Shown: positions 17,888 to 27,530, counted from the stretch's first letter. The stretch is DNA of 64,000 nucleotides from Bacteroides sp. (GCA_021201335.1 JAJQFD010000010.1:62001-126000), one strand, 5' to 3'. Notes: a model not told the origin generated them from the letters alone. Program-made: numbers and translations.

Positions 17888-18436
17888 CTATATGTATTTA
17901 CGAATCTCATCTTTTAGTCTACTCATAGCTTTCTGTAACTGGGCATCCACAGTTTTGACGCTGATCTCCATCTCTTCAGCAACTTGCATATAAGTTTTCT
18001 TTTCTTCTTTGACAAGAATAAACACTTGCCTACAACGCTCGGGCAAACGGTCGAGGGCTTTTACATATACAGCAAATAGTTCGTCGGAAATAAAATCATC
18101 TTCAGGGGAGCCTGCCTGTTCGCGAGGTTCAGTGTTAACATCTTTAAAATGCAAACGCCGACGTTCTTCTTTATCCCAATAATTTAAGGCAGTATTTTTC
18201 ACCAGAATAAAGCAATAATCTTCGATACTGGATATCAGGTGCAATGAACTACGTTTTTCCCAAAGCTTCATGAAAGAATCGAGTACAATCTCTTGTGACC
18301 AGACCTCATTCTTTACATAATAATAGGCTATACGGAAAAAGCGATCATAACAAAGGTTATAAAACTGATTAAATATAACCTCTGCATTTGTCCTGTTGAT
18401 TTTGTCTAATAGCTTCCTGATTTCATTCTCACTCAT
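17888..18436 (-). CDS. ECF-type RNA polymerase sigma factor
   Basis: A 182-residue sigma-70 family protein with region 2 at about residues 20-90 (FNQFYNLCYDRFFRIAYYYV, then EEIVLDSFMKLWEKR-like helix) and region 4 near the C-terminus. The region 4 motif LPERCRQVFILVKEEKKTYMQVAEEMEISVKTVDAQLQKAMSRL is the promoter -35 reader. It matches the expanded ECF group of Bacteroides. Most such genes sit beside a FecR anti-sigma and a SusC; none is here. Instead it lies 14 bp after hemW and probably shares its operon, so its signal input is unclear. Confidence 0.93.
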   Translation of the reverse strand: MSENEIRKLLDKINRTNAEVIFNQFYNLCYDRFFRIAYYYVKNEVWSQEIVLDSFMKLWEKRSSLHLISSIEDYCFILVKNTALNYWDKEERRRLHFKDVNTEPREQAGSPEDDFISDELFAVYVKALDRLPERCRQVFILVKEEKKTYMQVAEEMEISVKTVDAQLQKAMSRLKDEIRKYI

Positions 18437-18450
18437 AGAGCAGAAAATGT

Positions 18451-19584
18451 CTATTCCGGCACCCGTAAAAGGTCGCTCATGATATTATCTGATACAAATA
18501 TACCGCTTTGTGTCAATATCAAATGCTCGTTTTCTTTTTTTAAGGTTTCATTTCGAAGGTATTTTTCCGCAATATGTAATAACCAGGAAACATATTCTCC
18601 TCCGAAATTTGCTTGTAAGTGATTCAGAGAAATCCCCCAACGGGTTCGCAAAGAAGTGATTATATAATCATTGTAGCAGGTATCCTTATCTAACTCTTCT
18701 ATTTCAAAAGAACGGTTGTCGGTTTCTATACCTTTTATATAAGATTGAATGGAAGATACATTCCATTCCCGGCTATTACCGTTATATGAATGCGCTGACG
18801 CACCAATACCCAGATAGGGTATGCCCTGCCAGTAAGAAGTATTATGTTGAGAATACTTACCTGGCAAACAAAAATTGGAGATTTCATAATGTTCGTAACC
18901 GGCTTCTTTTAGTTTTTCAATCAATAACTGAAAGAACAAAAGGCTCTTATCTTCATCTACCTCTCTAATTTTGTTTTCTTGCAATAGTTTCCTGAGAATA
19001 GTTCCTTCTTCATATGTAAGGTGATAAGCTGATATATGTTCAGGATACAGATCAATAGCCTGATTCAAATCTGTTAACCAGTTTTTTGTAGTTTCATCGG
19101 GTAAGCCATACATTAAATCAATACTTATATTCCGGAAGCCTGCTTTACGGGCATTTTCAACGGCGACAACAGCTTGGCTAGCTGTATGTCTTCGTTTCAA
19201 TATTTGCAAAGTTGTATCAGAGAAAGTCTGAATACCTACACTTAATCTGTTGAATGGTAAAGCAGCTAATTCTTTGAGGTAGTTAGGAGATAAATCGTCC
19301 GGATTAGCTTCCAGTGTTACTTCTTTTACATTTTGTAATCCAAAAGTTGAATCAATTGCGGAGAAGATTTTTTCAAAATCATCGTAAGATAACTGAGAGG
19401 GAGTTCCACCACCAAAATAAATAGTTTCAATGGTATCACCATTTAAATAATTCCCACGACTTTTCAACTCTGTGCAAAGGGCTTCTACATAACGACTTTT
19501 TAATTCCATTTGAGTGGTTGAATAAAAATCGCAGTAAATACAGCGGGTTTGGCAGAAAGGAATATGCAAATAAATACCAGCCAT
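18451..19584 (-). CDS. hemW: Radical SAM haem chaperone HemW (coproporphyrinogen III oxidase-like)
   Basis: A 377-residue protein. The radical-SAM cluster motif CxxxCxxC is at Cys11, Cys15 and Cys18 (FCQTRCIYCDFY). The SAM-binding segment IETIYFGGGTPSQLS and the HemW pattern SVGIQTFSDTTLQILKRRHTA follow. It lacks the longer N-terminus of HemN, so it is likely the haem-inserting chaperone rather than an oxidase. It starts 1 bp after the hydrolase gene stop and precedes the ECF sigma gene by 14 bp, indicating a three-gene operon. Confidence 0.95.
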   Translation of the reverse strand: MAGIYLHIPFCQTRCIYCDFYSTTQMELKSRYVEALCTELKSRGNYLNGDTIETIYFGGGTPSQLSYDDFEKIFSAIDSTFGLQNVKEVTLEANPDDLSPNYLKELAALPFNRLSVGIQTFSDTTLQILKRRHTASQAVVAVENARKAGFRNISIDLMYGLPDETTKNWLTDLNQAIDLYPEHISAYHLTYEEGTILRKLLQENKIREVDEDKSLLFFQLLIEKLKEAGYEHYEISNFCLPGKYSQHNTSYWQGIPYLGIGASAHSYNGNSREWNVSSIQSYIKGIETDNRSFEIEELDKDTCYNDYIITSLRTRWGISLNHLQANFGGEYVSWLLHIAEKYLRNETLKKENEHLILTQSGIFVSDNIMSDLLRVPE

Positions 19585-19585
19585 C

Positions 19586-20365
19586 TTACTCTTTCTTCTT
19601 TGCCTGGTTTACTAAAAACTTAAAAAAGGAAAGCATTTCAGGATTATCTTCTATTGCTTGTCCTTCCGGATGGAACTGAACTCCCCAGATAGGTTTGTCG
19701 GACGTGGATTCAATAGCTTCAGGAATATGATCTGTAGTCCAAGCAGTTACTTTAAATCCGGGAGCAACAGTTTTAATAGCCTGGTGATGATGAGTATTTG
19801 TCATTAGTTCTGTTTGTTCTGTTATCTGAGCAATCAAGGAACCTGGTAACAAGATTACCCGATGGGTAGCCACATTACTTTTTTCTGTCTGTTTATGATT
19901 GACAGTTGTATCCGGATGCTGCGTGGGAATATCCTGGTAAAGACTGCCTCCATAATAAACATTCATAACCTGAAGTCCACGACAAATACCAAAGACCGGT
20001 AGATTAAGCTCATCCGCTATTTTTATCAATAACAGATCATAAATATCACTTCTACCATTTACAGCTCCTAATTCTTCTATGGCATCTTCTCCATAATAAG
20101 ATGGACAAATATCATCTCCTCCAGAAAGAATCAGGGCGTCAATCCTGGCTAAAATTTCCCTCAATGTATTTTCCGATTCCGTTACAGGTATTAATACAGG
20201 TATGCCGCCTGCCTTAATTATCGATTCGGAATAAGTGACACGAACAGAAGAGTAGATGCTATCCGGATGAAAGCAGGAGATACCAATCAAGGGCTTTGAG
20301 GTTTCCTGAGCTACAACCTGAATAAGAGAAAAAACAATGACAAAAAGTAAAAAAAGCTTTCGCAT
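19586..20365 (-). CDS. Exported gamma-glutamyl-gamma-aminobutyrate hydrolase family protein (peptidase C26)
   Basis: A 259-residue class-I glutamine-amidotransferase-like hydrolase. An N-terminal signal peptide ends near VVAQ (residue 19), so it is probably periplasmic. The nucleophile is in FGICRGLQVMNVYYGG; the catalytic His and Glu are in WGVQFHPEGQ. SGGDDICPSYYGE is a family loop. Relatives cleave gamma-glutamyl amide bonds (PuuD); the signal peptide suggests a substrate outside the cytoplasm, such as gamma-linked peptides. A minus-strand -7 box (20385-20392, TAACTTTG) lies 20 bp before the start. Confidence 0.92.
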   Translation of the reverse strand: MRKLFLLFVIVFSLIQVVAQETSKPLIGISCFHPDSIYSSVRVTYSESIIKAGGIPVLIPVTESENTLREILARIDALILSGGDDICPSYYGEDAIEELGAVNGRSDIYDLLLIKIADELNLPVFGICRGLQVMNVYYGGSLYQDIPTQHPDTTVNHKQTEKSNVATHRVILLPGSLIAQITEQTELMTNTHHHQAIKTVAPGFKVTAWTTDHIPEAIESTSDKPIWGVQFHPEGQAIEDNPEMLSFFKFLVNQAKKKE

Positions 20366-20478
20366 AGTACTTCTTAATTTCTTGCAAAGTTAAGCATTTA
20401 AAAACATGTTTAATAACACTATATGTTTAATAGGTTTTAATGTCATTAATTTATATTTTGCGCATCGCTAAAATCGGG

Positions 20479-20494
20479 GCATGTAAAAACATGC
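20479..20494. promoter_or_regulatory. Dyad upstream of the EF-G paralogue
   Basis: GCATGT (20479-20484), four A, and ACATGC (20489-20494) form a perfect inverted repeat 30 bp before the EF-G start. A related AAACATGTTT palindrome lies at 20402-20411. In Bacteroides thetaiotaomicron the EF-G2 gene is activated by the regulator Cur; whether this dyad is such a site is a guess. Confidence 0.4.
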
Positions 20495-20523
20495 TTAATC
20501 TCTTATTTAAATCTTAGTATATT

Positions 20524-22680
20524 ATGAAAGTATATCAAACAAACGAAATCAAGAACATTGCCTTGTTGGGAAGTTCTGGCTCTGGGAAAACCACTCTCGT
20601 GGAAGCGATGCTTTTCGAGAGTGGAGTTATAAAACGTCGCGGAACTATCGCCGGTAAAAACACGGTAAGTGATTATTTTTCCGTAGAGCAAGAATATGGT
20701 TATTCGGTTTTTTCTACAGTGCTGCATGTGGAATGGAACAATAAAAAGCTGAATATGATTGACTGTCCAGGCTCGGACGACTTTATCGGAGGTGCTGTTA
20801 CTGCCCTGAATGTGACAGATACTGCTATCATTTTACTAAATGGACAATATGGTGTGGAAGTTGGAACGCAGAACCATTTCCGTTATACCGAAAAATTTGA
20901 AAAACCTGTTATCTTCCTGGTAAACCAGCTTGATAACGATAAGTGCGATTACGATAATATACTTGAACAACTAAAAGAAGCTTACGGCTCTAAAGTTGTA
21001 CCGATCCAATATCCCATTAAAACGGGACCAGACTTTAATGCGTTGATCGACGTGTTATTGATGAAAAAATACTCATGGAAGCCCGAAGGTGGTGCTCCAA
21101 TCATCGAAGATATTCCTGCCAAAGAAATGGACAAAGCGATGGAAATGCATAAAGCATTGGTAGAAGCGGCGGCCGAGAATGATGAGGAATTAATGGAAAA
21201 ATTCTTCGAACAAGAATCTTTAACTGAGGATGAAATGCGCGAAGGTATTCGCAAAGGATTGATTGCACGCGGTATGTTCCCCGTTTTCTGTGTATGCGCA
21301 GGAAAAGATATGGGTGTACGCCGTTTGATGGAATTCCTGGGCAATGTAGTACCTTTCGTTTCAGATATGCCGAAGGTAATTAATACCGACGGACAAGAAA
21401 TTAGTCCAGATCCCAATGGACCAACTTCGCTTTATTTCTTTAAAACCAGTGTGGAACCACATATTGGTGAAGTATCCTACTTCAAAGTCATGAGTGGTAA
21501 AGTAAAAGAAGGGGATGACCTCGTAAATGCCGATCGTGGTTCAAAAGAACGTATGGCACAGATGTACGTAGTGGCAGGAGCCAATCGTGTAAAAATAGAA
21601 CAATTGGAAGCCGGAGATATTGGTGCTGCTGTTAAACTGAAAGATGTGAAAACAGGCAATACATTAGATGGCAAAGATTGCAATTATAGATTTGACTTTA
21701 TTAAATACCCGAATTCAAAATATTCCCGTGCCATTAAGCCTGTCAATGAATCAGACGTAGAAAAAATGATGGTTGTTTTGAATCGAATGCACGAAGAAGA
21801 CCCAACGTGGATCATTGAACAATCAAAAGAACTACGTCAAACAATTGTTCACGGGCAGGGTGAATTTCATTTGCGCACATTAAAATGGAGACTCGAAACA
21901 AACGAGAAACTACAAATTAAATTTGAAGAACCCCGCATTCCTTATCGAGAAACCATTACAAAAGCTGCCCGGGCCGACTATCGTCATAAAAAACAATCGG
22001 GTGGTGCCGGACAGTTTGGTGAGGTGCACATGATTGTTGAGCCTTATAAAGAAGGTATGCCCGTGCCTGAAACCTATAAATTCAACGGGCAAGAGTTTAA
22101 AGTTACCGTAAGAGGTACAGACGAAATTCCATTGGAATGGGGAGGTAAACTGATATTTATAAACAGTATTGTGGGAGGTTCTATTGATTCACGCTTTATG
22201 CCTGCTATTCTGAAAGGAGTAATGGCTCGTATGGAACAAGGCCCGCTTACCGGATCATACGCCCGCGATGTACGTGTTATTGTATACGATGGTAAAATGC
22301 ACCCGGTAGATTCCAACGAAATCTCCTTTATGCTGGCTGGCCGTAATGCTTTTAGTGAAGCATTTAAAAATGCAGGTCCGAAGATTCTCGAACCAATTTA
22401 CGACGTAGAAGTATTTGTTCCTTCTGATAAGATGGGTGATGTAATGGGTGACCTACAAGGACGTCGCGCCATGATTATGGGTATGAGTAGTGAAAAAGGA
22501 TTCGAGAAATTAGTTGCTAAAGTACCTTTGAAAGAAATGGCATCCTACTCTACTGCCCTCAGTTCGCTTACAGGAGGTCGCGCTTCTTTCATTATGAAAT
22601 TCTCAAGTTACGAACTCGTACCTTCAGATGTACAGGATAAATTAATTAAAGAATTCGAAGCGAAACAAGCGGAAGAATAA
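20524..22680 (+). CDS. fusA2: Elongation factor G paralogue of the EF-G2 type
   Basis: A 718-residue translation factor with all EF-G domains: G domain (1 to about 290), domain II, III, IV (GQFGEVHMIVEPYKEG) and V (the DLQGRRAMIMGM segment). The GTPase motifs are divergent. The P-loop is GSSGSGKT (16-23). Switch I reads EYGYSVFST instead of ERGITITSA. Switch II is DCPGSDDF, so Ser84 replaces the catalytic histidine of DTPGH. G4 is NQLD (134-137) instead of NKMD. This matches Bacteroides EF-G2, reported to support slow translocation without GTP hydrolysis and to be needed in starvation and gut colonisation. It is monocistronic, with a terminator downstream. Confidence 0.93.
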   Translation: MKVYQTNEIKNIALLGSSGSGKTTLVEAMLFESGVIKRRGTIAGKNTVSDYFSVEQEYGYSVFSTVLHVEWNNKKLNMIDCPGSDDFIGGAVTALNVTDTAIILLNGQYGVEVGTQNHFRYTEKFEKPVIFLVNQLDNDKCDYDNILEQLKEAYGSKVVPIQYPIKTGPDFNALIDVLLMKKYSWKPEGGAPIIEDIPAKEMDKAMEMHKALVEAAAENDEELMEKFFEQESLTEDEMREGIRKGLIARGMFPVFCVCAGKDMGVRRLMEFLGNVVPFVSDMPKVINTDGQEISPDPNGPTSLYFFKTSVEPHIGEVSYFKVMSGKVKEGDDLVNADRGSKERMAQMYVVAGANRVKIEQLEAGDIGAAVKLKDVKTGNTLDGKDCNYRFDFIKYPNSKYSRAIKPVNESDVEKMMVVLNRMHEEDPTWIIEQSKELRQTIVHGQGEFHLRTLKWRLETNEKLQIKFEEPRIPYRETITKAARADYRHKKQSGGAGQFGEVHMIVEPYKEGMPVPETYKFNGQEFKVTVRGTDEIPLEWGGKLIFINSIVGGSIDSRFMPAILKGVMARMEQGPLTGSYARDVRVIVYDGKMHPVDSNEISFMLAGRNAFSEAFKNAGPKILEPIYDVEVFVPSDKMGDVMGDLQGRRAMIMGMSSEKGFEKLVAKVPLKEMASYSTALSSLTGGRASFIMKFSSYELVPSDVQDKLIKEFEAKQAEE

Positions 22681-22700
22681 TATATAGAATTTGATTGAAG

Positions 22701-22759
22701 GAGTTAAGTAGATAAGAATCAATGTGGTGGCATTATTCTTAATGCTTAGCTCTTTTTTT
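22701..22759 (+). terminator. Terminator after the EF-G paralogue
   Basis: GAGTTAAG and AAGAAT segments (22701-22719) pair with ATTCTT and CTTAGCTC (22735-22752) with an internal loop. Seven T follow at 22753-22759. Confidence 0.65.
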
Positions 22760-22815
22760 AAAACTTCAAACTTTAATTTCTTACCCTATAAGAGAATTTG
22801 AGACCCATAAAATTC

Positions 22816-24030
22816 TTATTTTTGCGACGGCCTATTAATTCTTGACTTTTCTTTGTAAATTAAATATTTCTTTCTGATTGACTTGTAATCATTTAACTCA
22901 GGTTGCCACATTTCCCTTATTTCTTCTTCCGATTTACCCTCAATAATAGCTTTACGGACCGCATCAGTCCCCATTAATAAAGCCATCCAGCGAGGACGCG
23001 AAAAGAAAGCAGCACCTAATTCTGATTTCTTATAAAAGTAAAGTACGAGTTGAAGGCTAAAACCCTCTATATCATCATCTTCACGTAAATCAATCCCATA
23101 ACATAACTGATTTTTATACATGGGGTTTTGGTCGAAGCCCGGCAATGAAATTGGCATAAAGGTAAATGATCCGTATTTAGGATCCGGAGCACCCAATACC
23201 TGAAAAGGAAACGTAGTCCCACGTCCGACACTGATTTTGGTAGCCTCAAAAGGACACAAAGAAGCATACAGCTTGACAGATTGATCATTGGGCAAATTGG
23301 GAGACGGCTTTACTGGTAAAGAATAGGGTTGTCCATGTTTCCAGTCTTTCATCGGAATGACTGTCAGAGGACAGGAATAAACACCAGTGGCCAACCAACC
23401 TTCTCCATTGATCATCTTTGCTAACTCTCCTACGGTACAACCATGTAATACAGGAATAGGATGGAGCCCGACGAAGCTTCTATATTTCCTATTTAAAACA
23501 GGTCCATCCACATAATCACAAGGATTAGGACGATCAAAGACAATAAGTTTTTTCTCGTATTCGGCACATGCTTCCATCACATAATGCATGGTACTGATAT
23601 AAGTATAAAAACGTGCACCAACATCTTGAATATCAAAAATCATCACATCAATATCTTCGAGTTGTTCATTAGTTGGTTTTTTGTTATTCCCGTAAAGAGA
23701 TATAATCGGGATACCTGTTCGAACATCTTTTCCATGTCTGACCATCTTTCCTGCATCCACCTCTCCTCGAAATCCGTGTTCCGGAGCAAAAACCTTTAAA
23801 ACCTTTATTCCTTTATCAAGAAGAAAGTCTAGCAAATGTTTCTGATCAGGGCCAACTAGCGAAGTATGATTAACTACCAGACCTACATTTTTCCCTTTTA
23901 GTAAATGAAAGTAAGCATCGGTACGCTCAGCACCCATAATAACAGTATTTCCAGAAGCTTTAAAAAAGCTTATGTATGAAAACAATATAAAGAAGGTATA
24001 TCTTAAAAAGTGAACATTTTTTATCGGCAT
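22816..24030 (-). CDS. DUF1343 protein, NamZ-type exo-beta-N-acetylmuramidase
   Basis: An exported protein of about 404 residues. A hydrophobic N-terminus (FLRYTFFILFSYISFF) acts as signal peptide. It is followed by the DUF1343 hallmark sequence LLKGKNVGLVVNHTSLVG and KVLKVFAPEHGFRGE. The family member NamZ of Bacillus releases MurNAc from the non-reducing end of peptidoglycan sugars (GH171), so cell-wall sugar recycling is likely. I placed the start at ATG 24030 because the longer frame (24057) would begin on a putative -7-like sequence and add a cysteine-rich stub before the signal peptide. It is divergent from the HD gene by about 60 bp. Confidence 0.88.
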   Translation of the reverse strand: MPIKNVHFLRYTFFILFSYISFFKASGNTVIMGAERTDAYFHLLKGKNVGLVVNHTSLVGPDQKHLLDFLLDKGIKVLKVFAPEHGFRGEVDAGKMVRHGKDVRTGIPIISLYGNNKKPTNEQLEDIDVMIFDIQDVGARFYTYISTMHYVMEACAEYEKKLIVFDRPNPCDYVDGPVLNRKYRSFVGLHPIPVLHGCTVGELAKMINGEGWLATGVYSCPLTVIPMKDWKHGQPYSLPVKPSPNLPNDQSVKLYASLCPFEATKISVGRGTTFPFQVLGAPDPKYGSFTFMPISLPGFDQNPMYKNQLCYGIDLREDDDIEGFSLQLVLYFYKKSELGAAFFSRPRWMALLMGTDAVRKAIIEGKSEEEIREMWQPELNDYKSIRKKYLIYKEKSRINRPSQK

Positions 24031-24092
24031 CCAGCATTTTTTAGTAATATTGCACAAAATAAAGAAATCCCGGAAACCTAAACAACTTTCAG

Positions 24093-24629
24093 ATGAATGC
24101 CTTGGAGATTATTAATAAATATTATCCGACAGAGAACACTTTAAAGCAAATTTTATTAATTCATAGCCAATCTGTGGCTGAAAAAGCATTATGGATCGCA
24201 GACAAACATCCAGAATTGGACTTAGATAAAGATTTTCTATACGAAGCTTCCATGCTACATGATATTGGCATTTTTCTCACGGATGCTCCAGAGATTTCAT
24301 GTCTGGGTGAAAAACCTTATATTTGCCACGGTTATCTCGGAGCTGACCTGATACGACACGAAGGATTTCCTAAACATGCGTTAGTGTGTGAACGTCATAC
24401 CGGTGCAGGGATATCCTTGAAAGAAATACAGCAACGCAATCTGCCCTTACCTCACCGTGATATGAAGCCTATTAGCCTGGAAGAGCAAGTAGTTTGTTTT
24501 GCGGATAAGTTTTTTTCAAAAAGCCATCTTTACAAAGAAAAAAATATTGGAAAAGTCTTGAAAAGTGTTTCAAAACACGGATGGGAAGGAGTTGATAGAT
24601 TCACCCATTGGTCTAATCTGTTTTTATAG
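24093..24629 (+). CDS. HD-domain phosphohydrolase
   Basis: A 178-residue cytoplasmic protein with a metal-dependent HD fold. An early His in IHSQSVAEKAL, the HD pair in MLHDIGIFLTDAP, the His in YICHGYLGADL, the His in CERHTGAG and the Asp in CFADKFFSKS line up with the family metal ligands. Relatives hydrolyse phosphate esters of nucleotides or related small molecules. The substrate is not predictable here. It stands alone between the divergent NamZ gene and the LptD-like gene. Confidence 0.9.
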   Translation: MNALEIINKYYPTENTLKQILLIHSQSVAEKALWIADKHPELDLDKDFLYEASMLHDIGIFLTDAPEISCLGEKPYICHGYLGADLIRHEGFPKHALVCERHTGAGISLKEIQQRNLPLPHRDMKPISLEEQVVCFADKFFSKSHLYKEKNIGKVLKSVSKHGWEGVDRFTHWSNLFL

Positions 24630-24721
24630 CACTAAAAAATAATTAAAAACAAGTGTTCACTCTCTTTTATTAATGAAGTAATGTGTACTTTTGCTCCCTA
24701 TAGCGTAAATCGTTTAGCTAA

Positions 24722-27454
24722 ATGACGCAATTTAAACCAAATACAATATTACCATTTCTACTGGCAATCGTTTTTCTTTTATGGCCTGACGACGGAATGT
24801 CTCAACAACCGAGAAGAAGAGATATGGTAGCACCGGGCGCAGTGCTGAATTCCGACTCACTGGCTATTGATACAATTCCCCGAGATTCAGTCACTCAGGA
24901 TTCAATCCAAGCTCCCCGCAAACAACCATTAAATGCACCGGTTATTTATGAAGCCAATGACTCCATTGTATTTGAACAAGGTGGTTACGCACACCTTTAT
25001 GGAAGTGGAAAAGTTAATTATGAAAAAATAGAACTTACTTCCGAAATTATTACCATGAATATGGACAGTAGTTCAGTATATGCCCGGGGGCGACCTGACT
25101 CATTAGGAGTAACACAAGGTGATCCGGTCTTTAAAGATGGTGAAACCCCCTATGAAACACGGCAAATACGTTATAACTTTAAAAGCAAGCGGGGACTTAT
25201 CAGTAACGTGGTAACGCAACAGGGTGAAGGATATGTAGTCGGGAATAACGCTAAAAAAGGAGCCAATGACGAGCTTTTCATGATGCATGGAAGGTACACA
25301 ACTTGTGACCACCATGATCATCCACACTTTTATCTGCAATTAACCCGTGCTAAAGTACGTCCCAAAAAGAACGTAGTTACAGGACCAGCCTATCTGGTTG
25401 TTGAAGATGTTCCACTCCCGCTTTTTGTTCCATTCTTTTTCTTTCCTTTCTCCAGCAGTTATCAGTCAGGGTTTATTATGCCAAGCTACATGGATGACTC
25501 TGCGCGCGGCTTCGGGCTTTCAGGTGGAGGATATTATTTTGCGATCAGTGATAAAATGGATGCCCGAATAACCGGAGATATTTTCACGAAAGGCTCATGG
25601 GCATTAGGCGTTGAAACGAACTATAATGTACGTTATAAATATTCCGGATTGCTACAAGCTTATTATCAGACAACTAAAACCGGAGACAAAGGAATGCCGG
25701 ATTATGCAGTTAGTAAAGATTTAAAAGTTGTGTGGTCTCATCGACAAGATGCCAAATTTAATCCGAACAGTACTTTTTCTGTCAGCGTAAATTATGCAAG
25801 CAGTAGTTACGAACAAAAAAACATAGGCAATTTATATAATAATGAGGCTAGGTCTCAGAACACGAAAACATCGAGTATCAGCTATTCCAGAAGTTTTCCG
25901 GATCAGAAACTAACGATTTCAAGTACGATGAATATTGCTCAGACACTCAGGGATTCATCCATTTCTGTAACACTACCTGACTTAAATATATCGCTCAGCC
26001 GTATTTATCCTTTCAAAAGAAAAAACAGGGTGGGTGAAGAAAAATGGTATGAAAAGATTTCCATGGGATATACAGGACGTCTTACTAATAGCATTACCAC
26101 CAAAGATGATCAGTTATTCGAGAAAAGTTTAGTGAAGGACTGGCAGAATGGTATGAGCCATAATATCCCGATCAGTGCTACTTTTACATTATTCAATTAC
26201 TTTAACATCACTCCTTCCGTAACATACGCTGAGAGTTGGCATACAAAAAAAATTACACAAGACTGGAGCAACGAAGAAAATAAACTTGTTCCCACTGATA
26301 CTATCTACGGTTTTCACCGGGTATACAGATATAATGCCTCATTGAACCTCAATACTAAATTATACGGTATGTACAAACCTTTATTCCTGAAGAGTAAAGA
26401 GCTTCAGATCCGACATGTATTTACCCCTCAGGTTAGTATCTCTGCAGCCCCTGATTTTACCAGCCCAAGCTATGGTTTTATAAAAACGGTTGAATACACA
26501 GATAGGAACGGTGAATTACAACAAACAACTTATAATCCGTACGCGGGACAACCTCTTACCATCAGTCCATCGGGAAAACAGGGTCTGATAAACTTCAGTA
26601 TGTCCAACAACCTGGAAATGAAAATGAAAAGTGATAGTGACTCTACCGGTGTTAAAAAAATAAGTTTGATAGATGAATTTGGAGGCGACATTTCTTATAA
26701 TATGGCTGCCGAAGAAAGGCCCTGGAGCAATTTGAATTTAAACCTACGTTTAAAACTCTCCAAGAGCTATACTTTCACCATGAACTCTACCTTCAGAACG
26801 TATGGATACAAATATGATGATGACGGAAGGGTCGTACAAAATGATAGAACAGAATGGTCATACGGACGTTTTGGTATTTTTCAGGGATGGAATAACTCAT
26901 TCAGTTATACATTTAATAATGATACCTGGAAAAAATGGTTTGGTCCTAAAGAAGATAACGGGAAAAACAAAGATCCGAATCAAACCACTTCCACTGAAGA
27001 TGCTGAAAATACGGACGGGGAAGGAAATGTACCTACCAAACGAGTAGAAAAGGCAACAGCCGGAGCTGATGGATATCAGGCATTTAAAATGCCCTGGTCA
27101 TTATCATTTAATTATAATATAACTATCAGTGAAGATACAAGTAAGCCTATCAATGAAAAAAACATGCGGTATCCGTATAAGCTGACACATCGTCTTAATT
27201 TCTCCGGGAACATTAAATTATCCAACAAATGGAGTATGAATTTTAATTCCGGCTACGACTTTGAAGCAAAAGAGATATCAATGACTACTTTTAATATCTC
27301 CCGTGATTTACACTGTTTTAATATGGTTGCCAGTTTCTCTCCTTTTGGAAGATATAAATATTACAACTTTACCATTCGGGCCAGTGCACAAATTCTGCAA
27401 GACCTGAAATGGGATCAAAGAAGCCAGACACAAAGTAATATACGCTGGTATTAA
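24722..27454 (+). CDS. LptD-like outer-membrane LPS assembly protein
   Basis: A 910-residue outer-membrane protein. A signal peptide ends near DGMSQ (residue 28). After a Ser/Asp/Pro-rich linker, residues of about 80-240 form an OstA/LptA-like beta-jellyroll (YARGRPDSLGVTQGDPVFKDG, KRGLISNVVTQQGEGYVVG). The remainder is a large beta-barrel with alternating strands and many aromatic residues. A low-complexity acidic insert lies near 745-775 (DNGKNKDPNQTTSTEDAENTDGEG). In Gram-negatives LptD inserts LPS into the outer leaflet. Bacteroidetes members are annotated as putative LptD; a paralogous role is possible. A -7 box TACTTTTG (24686-24693) lies 28 bp upstream. Confidence 0.88.
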   Translation: MTQFKPNTILPFLLAIVFLLWPDDGMSQQPRRRDMVAPGAVLNSDSLAIDTIPRDSVTQDSIQAPRKQPLNAPVIYEANDSIVFEQGGYAHLYGSGKVNYEKIELTSEIITMNMDSSSVYARGRPDSLGVTQGDPVFKDGETPYETRQIRYNFKSKRGLISNVVTQQGEGYVVGNNAKKGANDELFMMHGRYTTCDHHDHPHFYLQLTRAKVRPKKNVVTGPAYLVVEDVPLPLFVPFFFFPFSSSYQSGFIMPSYMDDSARGFGLSGGGYYFAISDKMDARITGDIFTKGSWALGVETNYNVRYKYSGLLQAYYQTTKTGDKGMPDYAVSKDLKVVWSHRQDAKFNPNSTFSVSVNYASSSYEQKNIGNLYNNEARSQNTKTSSISYSRSFPDQKLTISSTMNIAQTLRDSSISVTLPDLNISLSRIYPFKRKNRVGEEKWYEKISMGYTGRLTNSITTKDDQLFEKSLVKDWQNGMSHNIPISATFTLFNYFNITPSVTYAESWHTKKITQDWSNEENKLVPTDTIYGFHRVYRYNASLNLNTKLYGMYKPLFLKSKELQIRHVFTPQVSISAAPDFTSPSYGFIKTVEYTDRNGELQQTTYNPYAGQPLTISPSGKQGLINFSMSNNLEMKMKSDSDSTGVKKISLIDEFGGDISYNMAAEERPWSNLNLNLRLKLSKSYTFTMNSTFRTYGYKYDDDGRVVQNDRTEWSYGRFGIFQGWNNSFSYTFNNDTWKKWFGPKEDNGKNKDPNQTTSTEDAENTDGEGNVPTKRVEKATAGADGYQAFKMPWSLSFNYNITISEDTSKPINEKNMRYPYKLTHRLNFSGNIKLSNKWSMNFNSGYDFEAKEISMTTFNISRDLHCFNMVASFSPFGRYKYYNFTIRASAQILQDLKWDQRSQTQSNIRWY

Positions 27455-27481
27455 AAAACGGATCTTATTACCCCATATAAT

Positions 27482-27530
27482 AACAAATGATCTGCTAGAC
27501 TCTGATAAGGTAGCAGATCATTTGTTTATT
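27482..27530. terminator. Bidirectional terminator between the LptD-like gene and ung
   Basis: A perfect 16-bp inverted repeat (27482-27497 with 27511-27526) has a 13-nt loop and A/T-rich flanks on both sides. It lies 28 bp after one converging stop and 28 bp before the other. Confidence 0.85.

Noticed and set aside
20982..21416. 144-codon ORF antisense to the EF-G paralogue
   Set aside because: Serine- and isoleucine-rich antisense frame with no start context; shadow.
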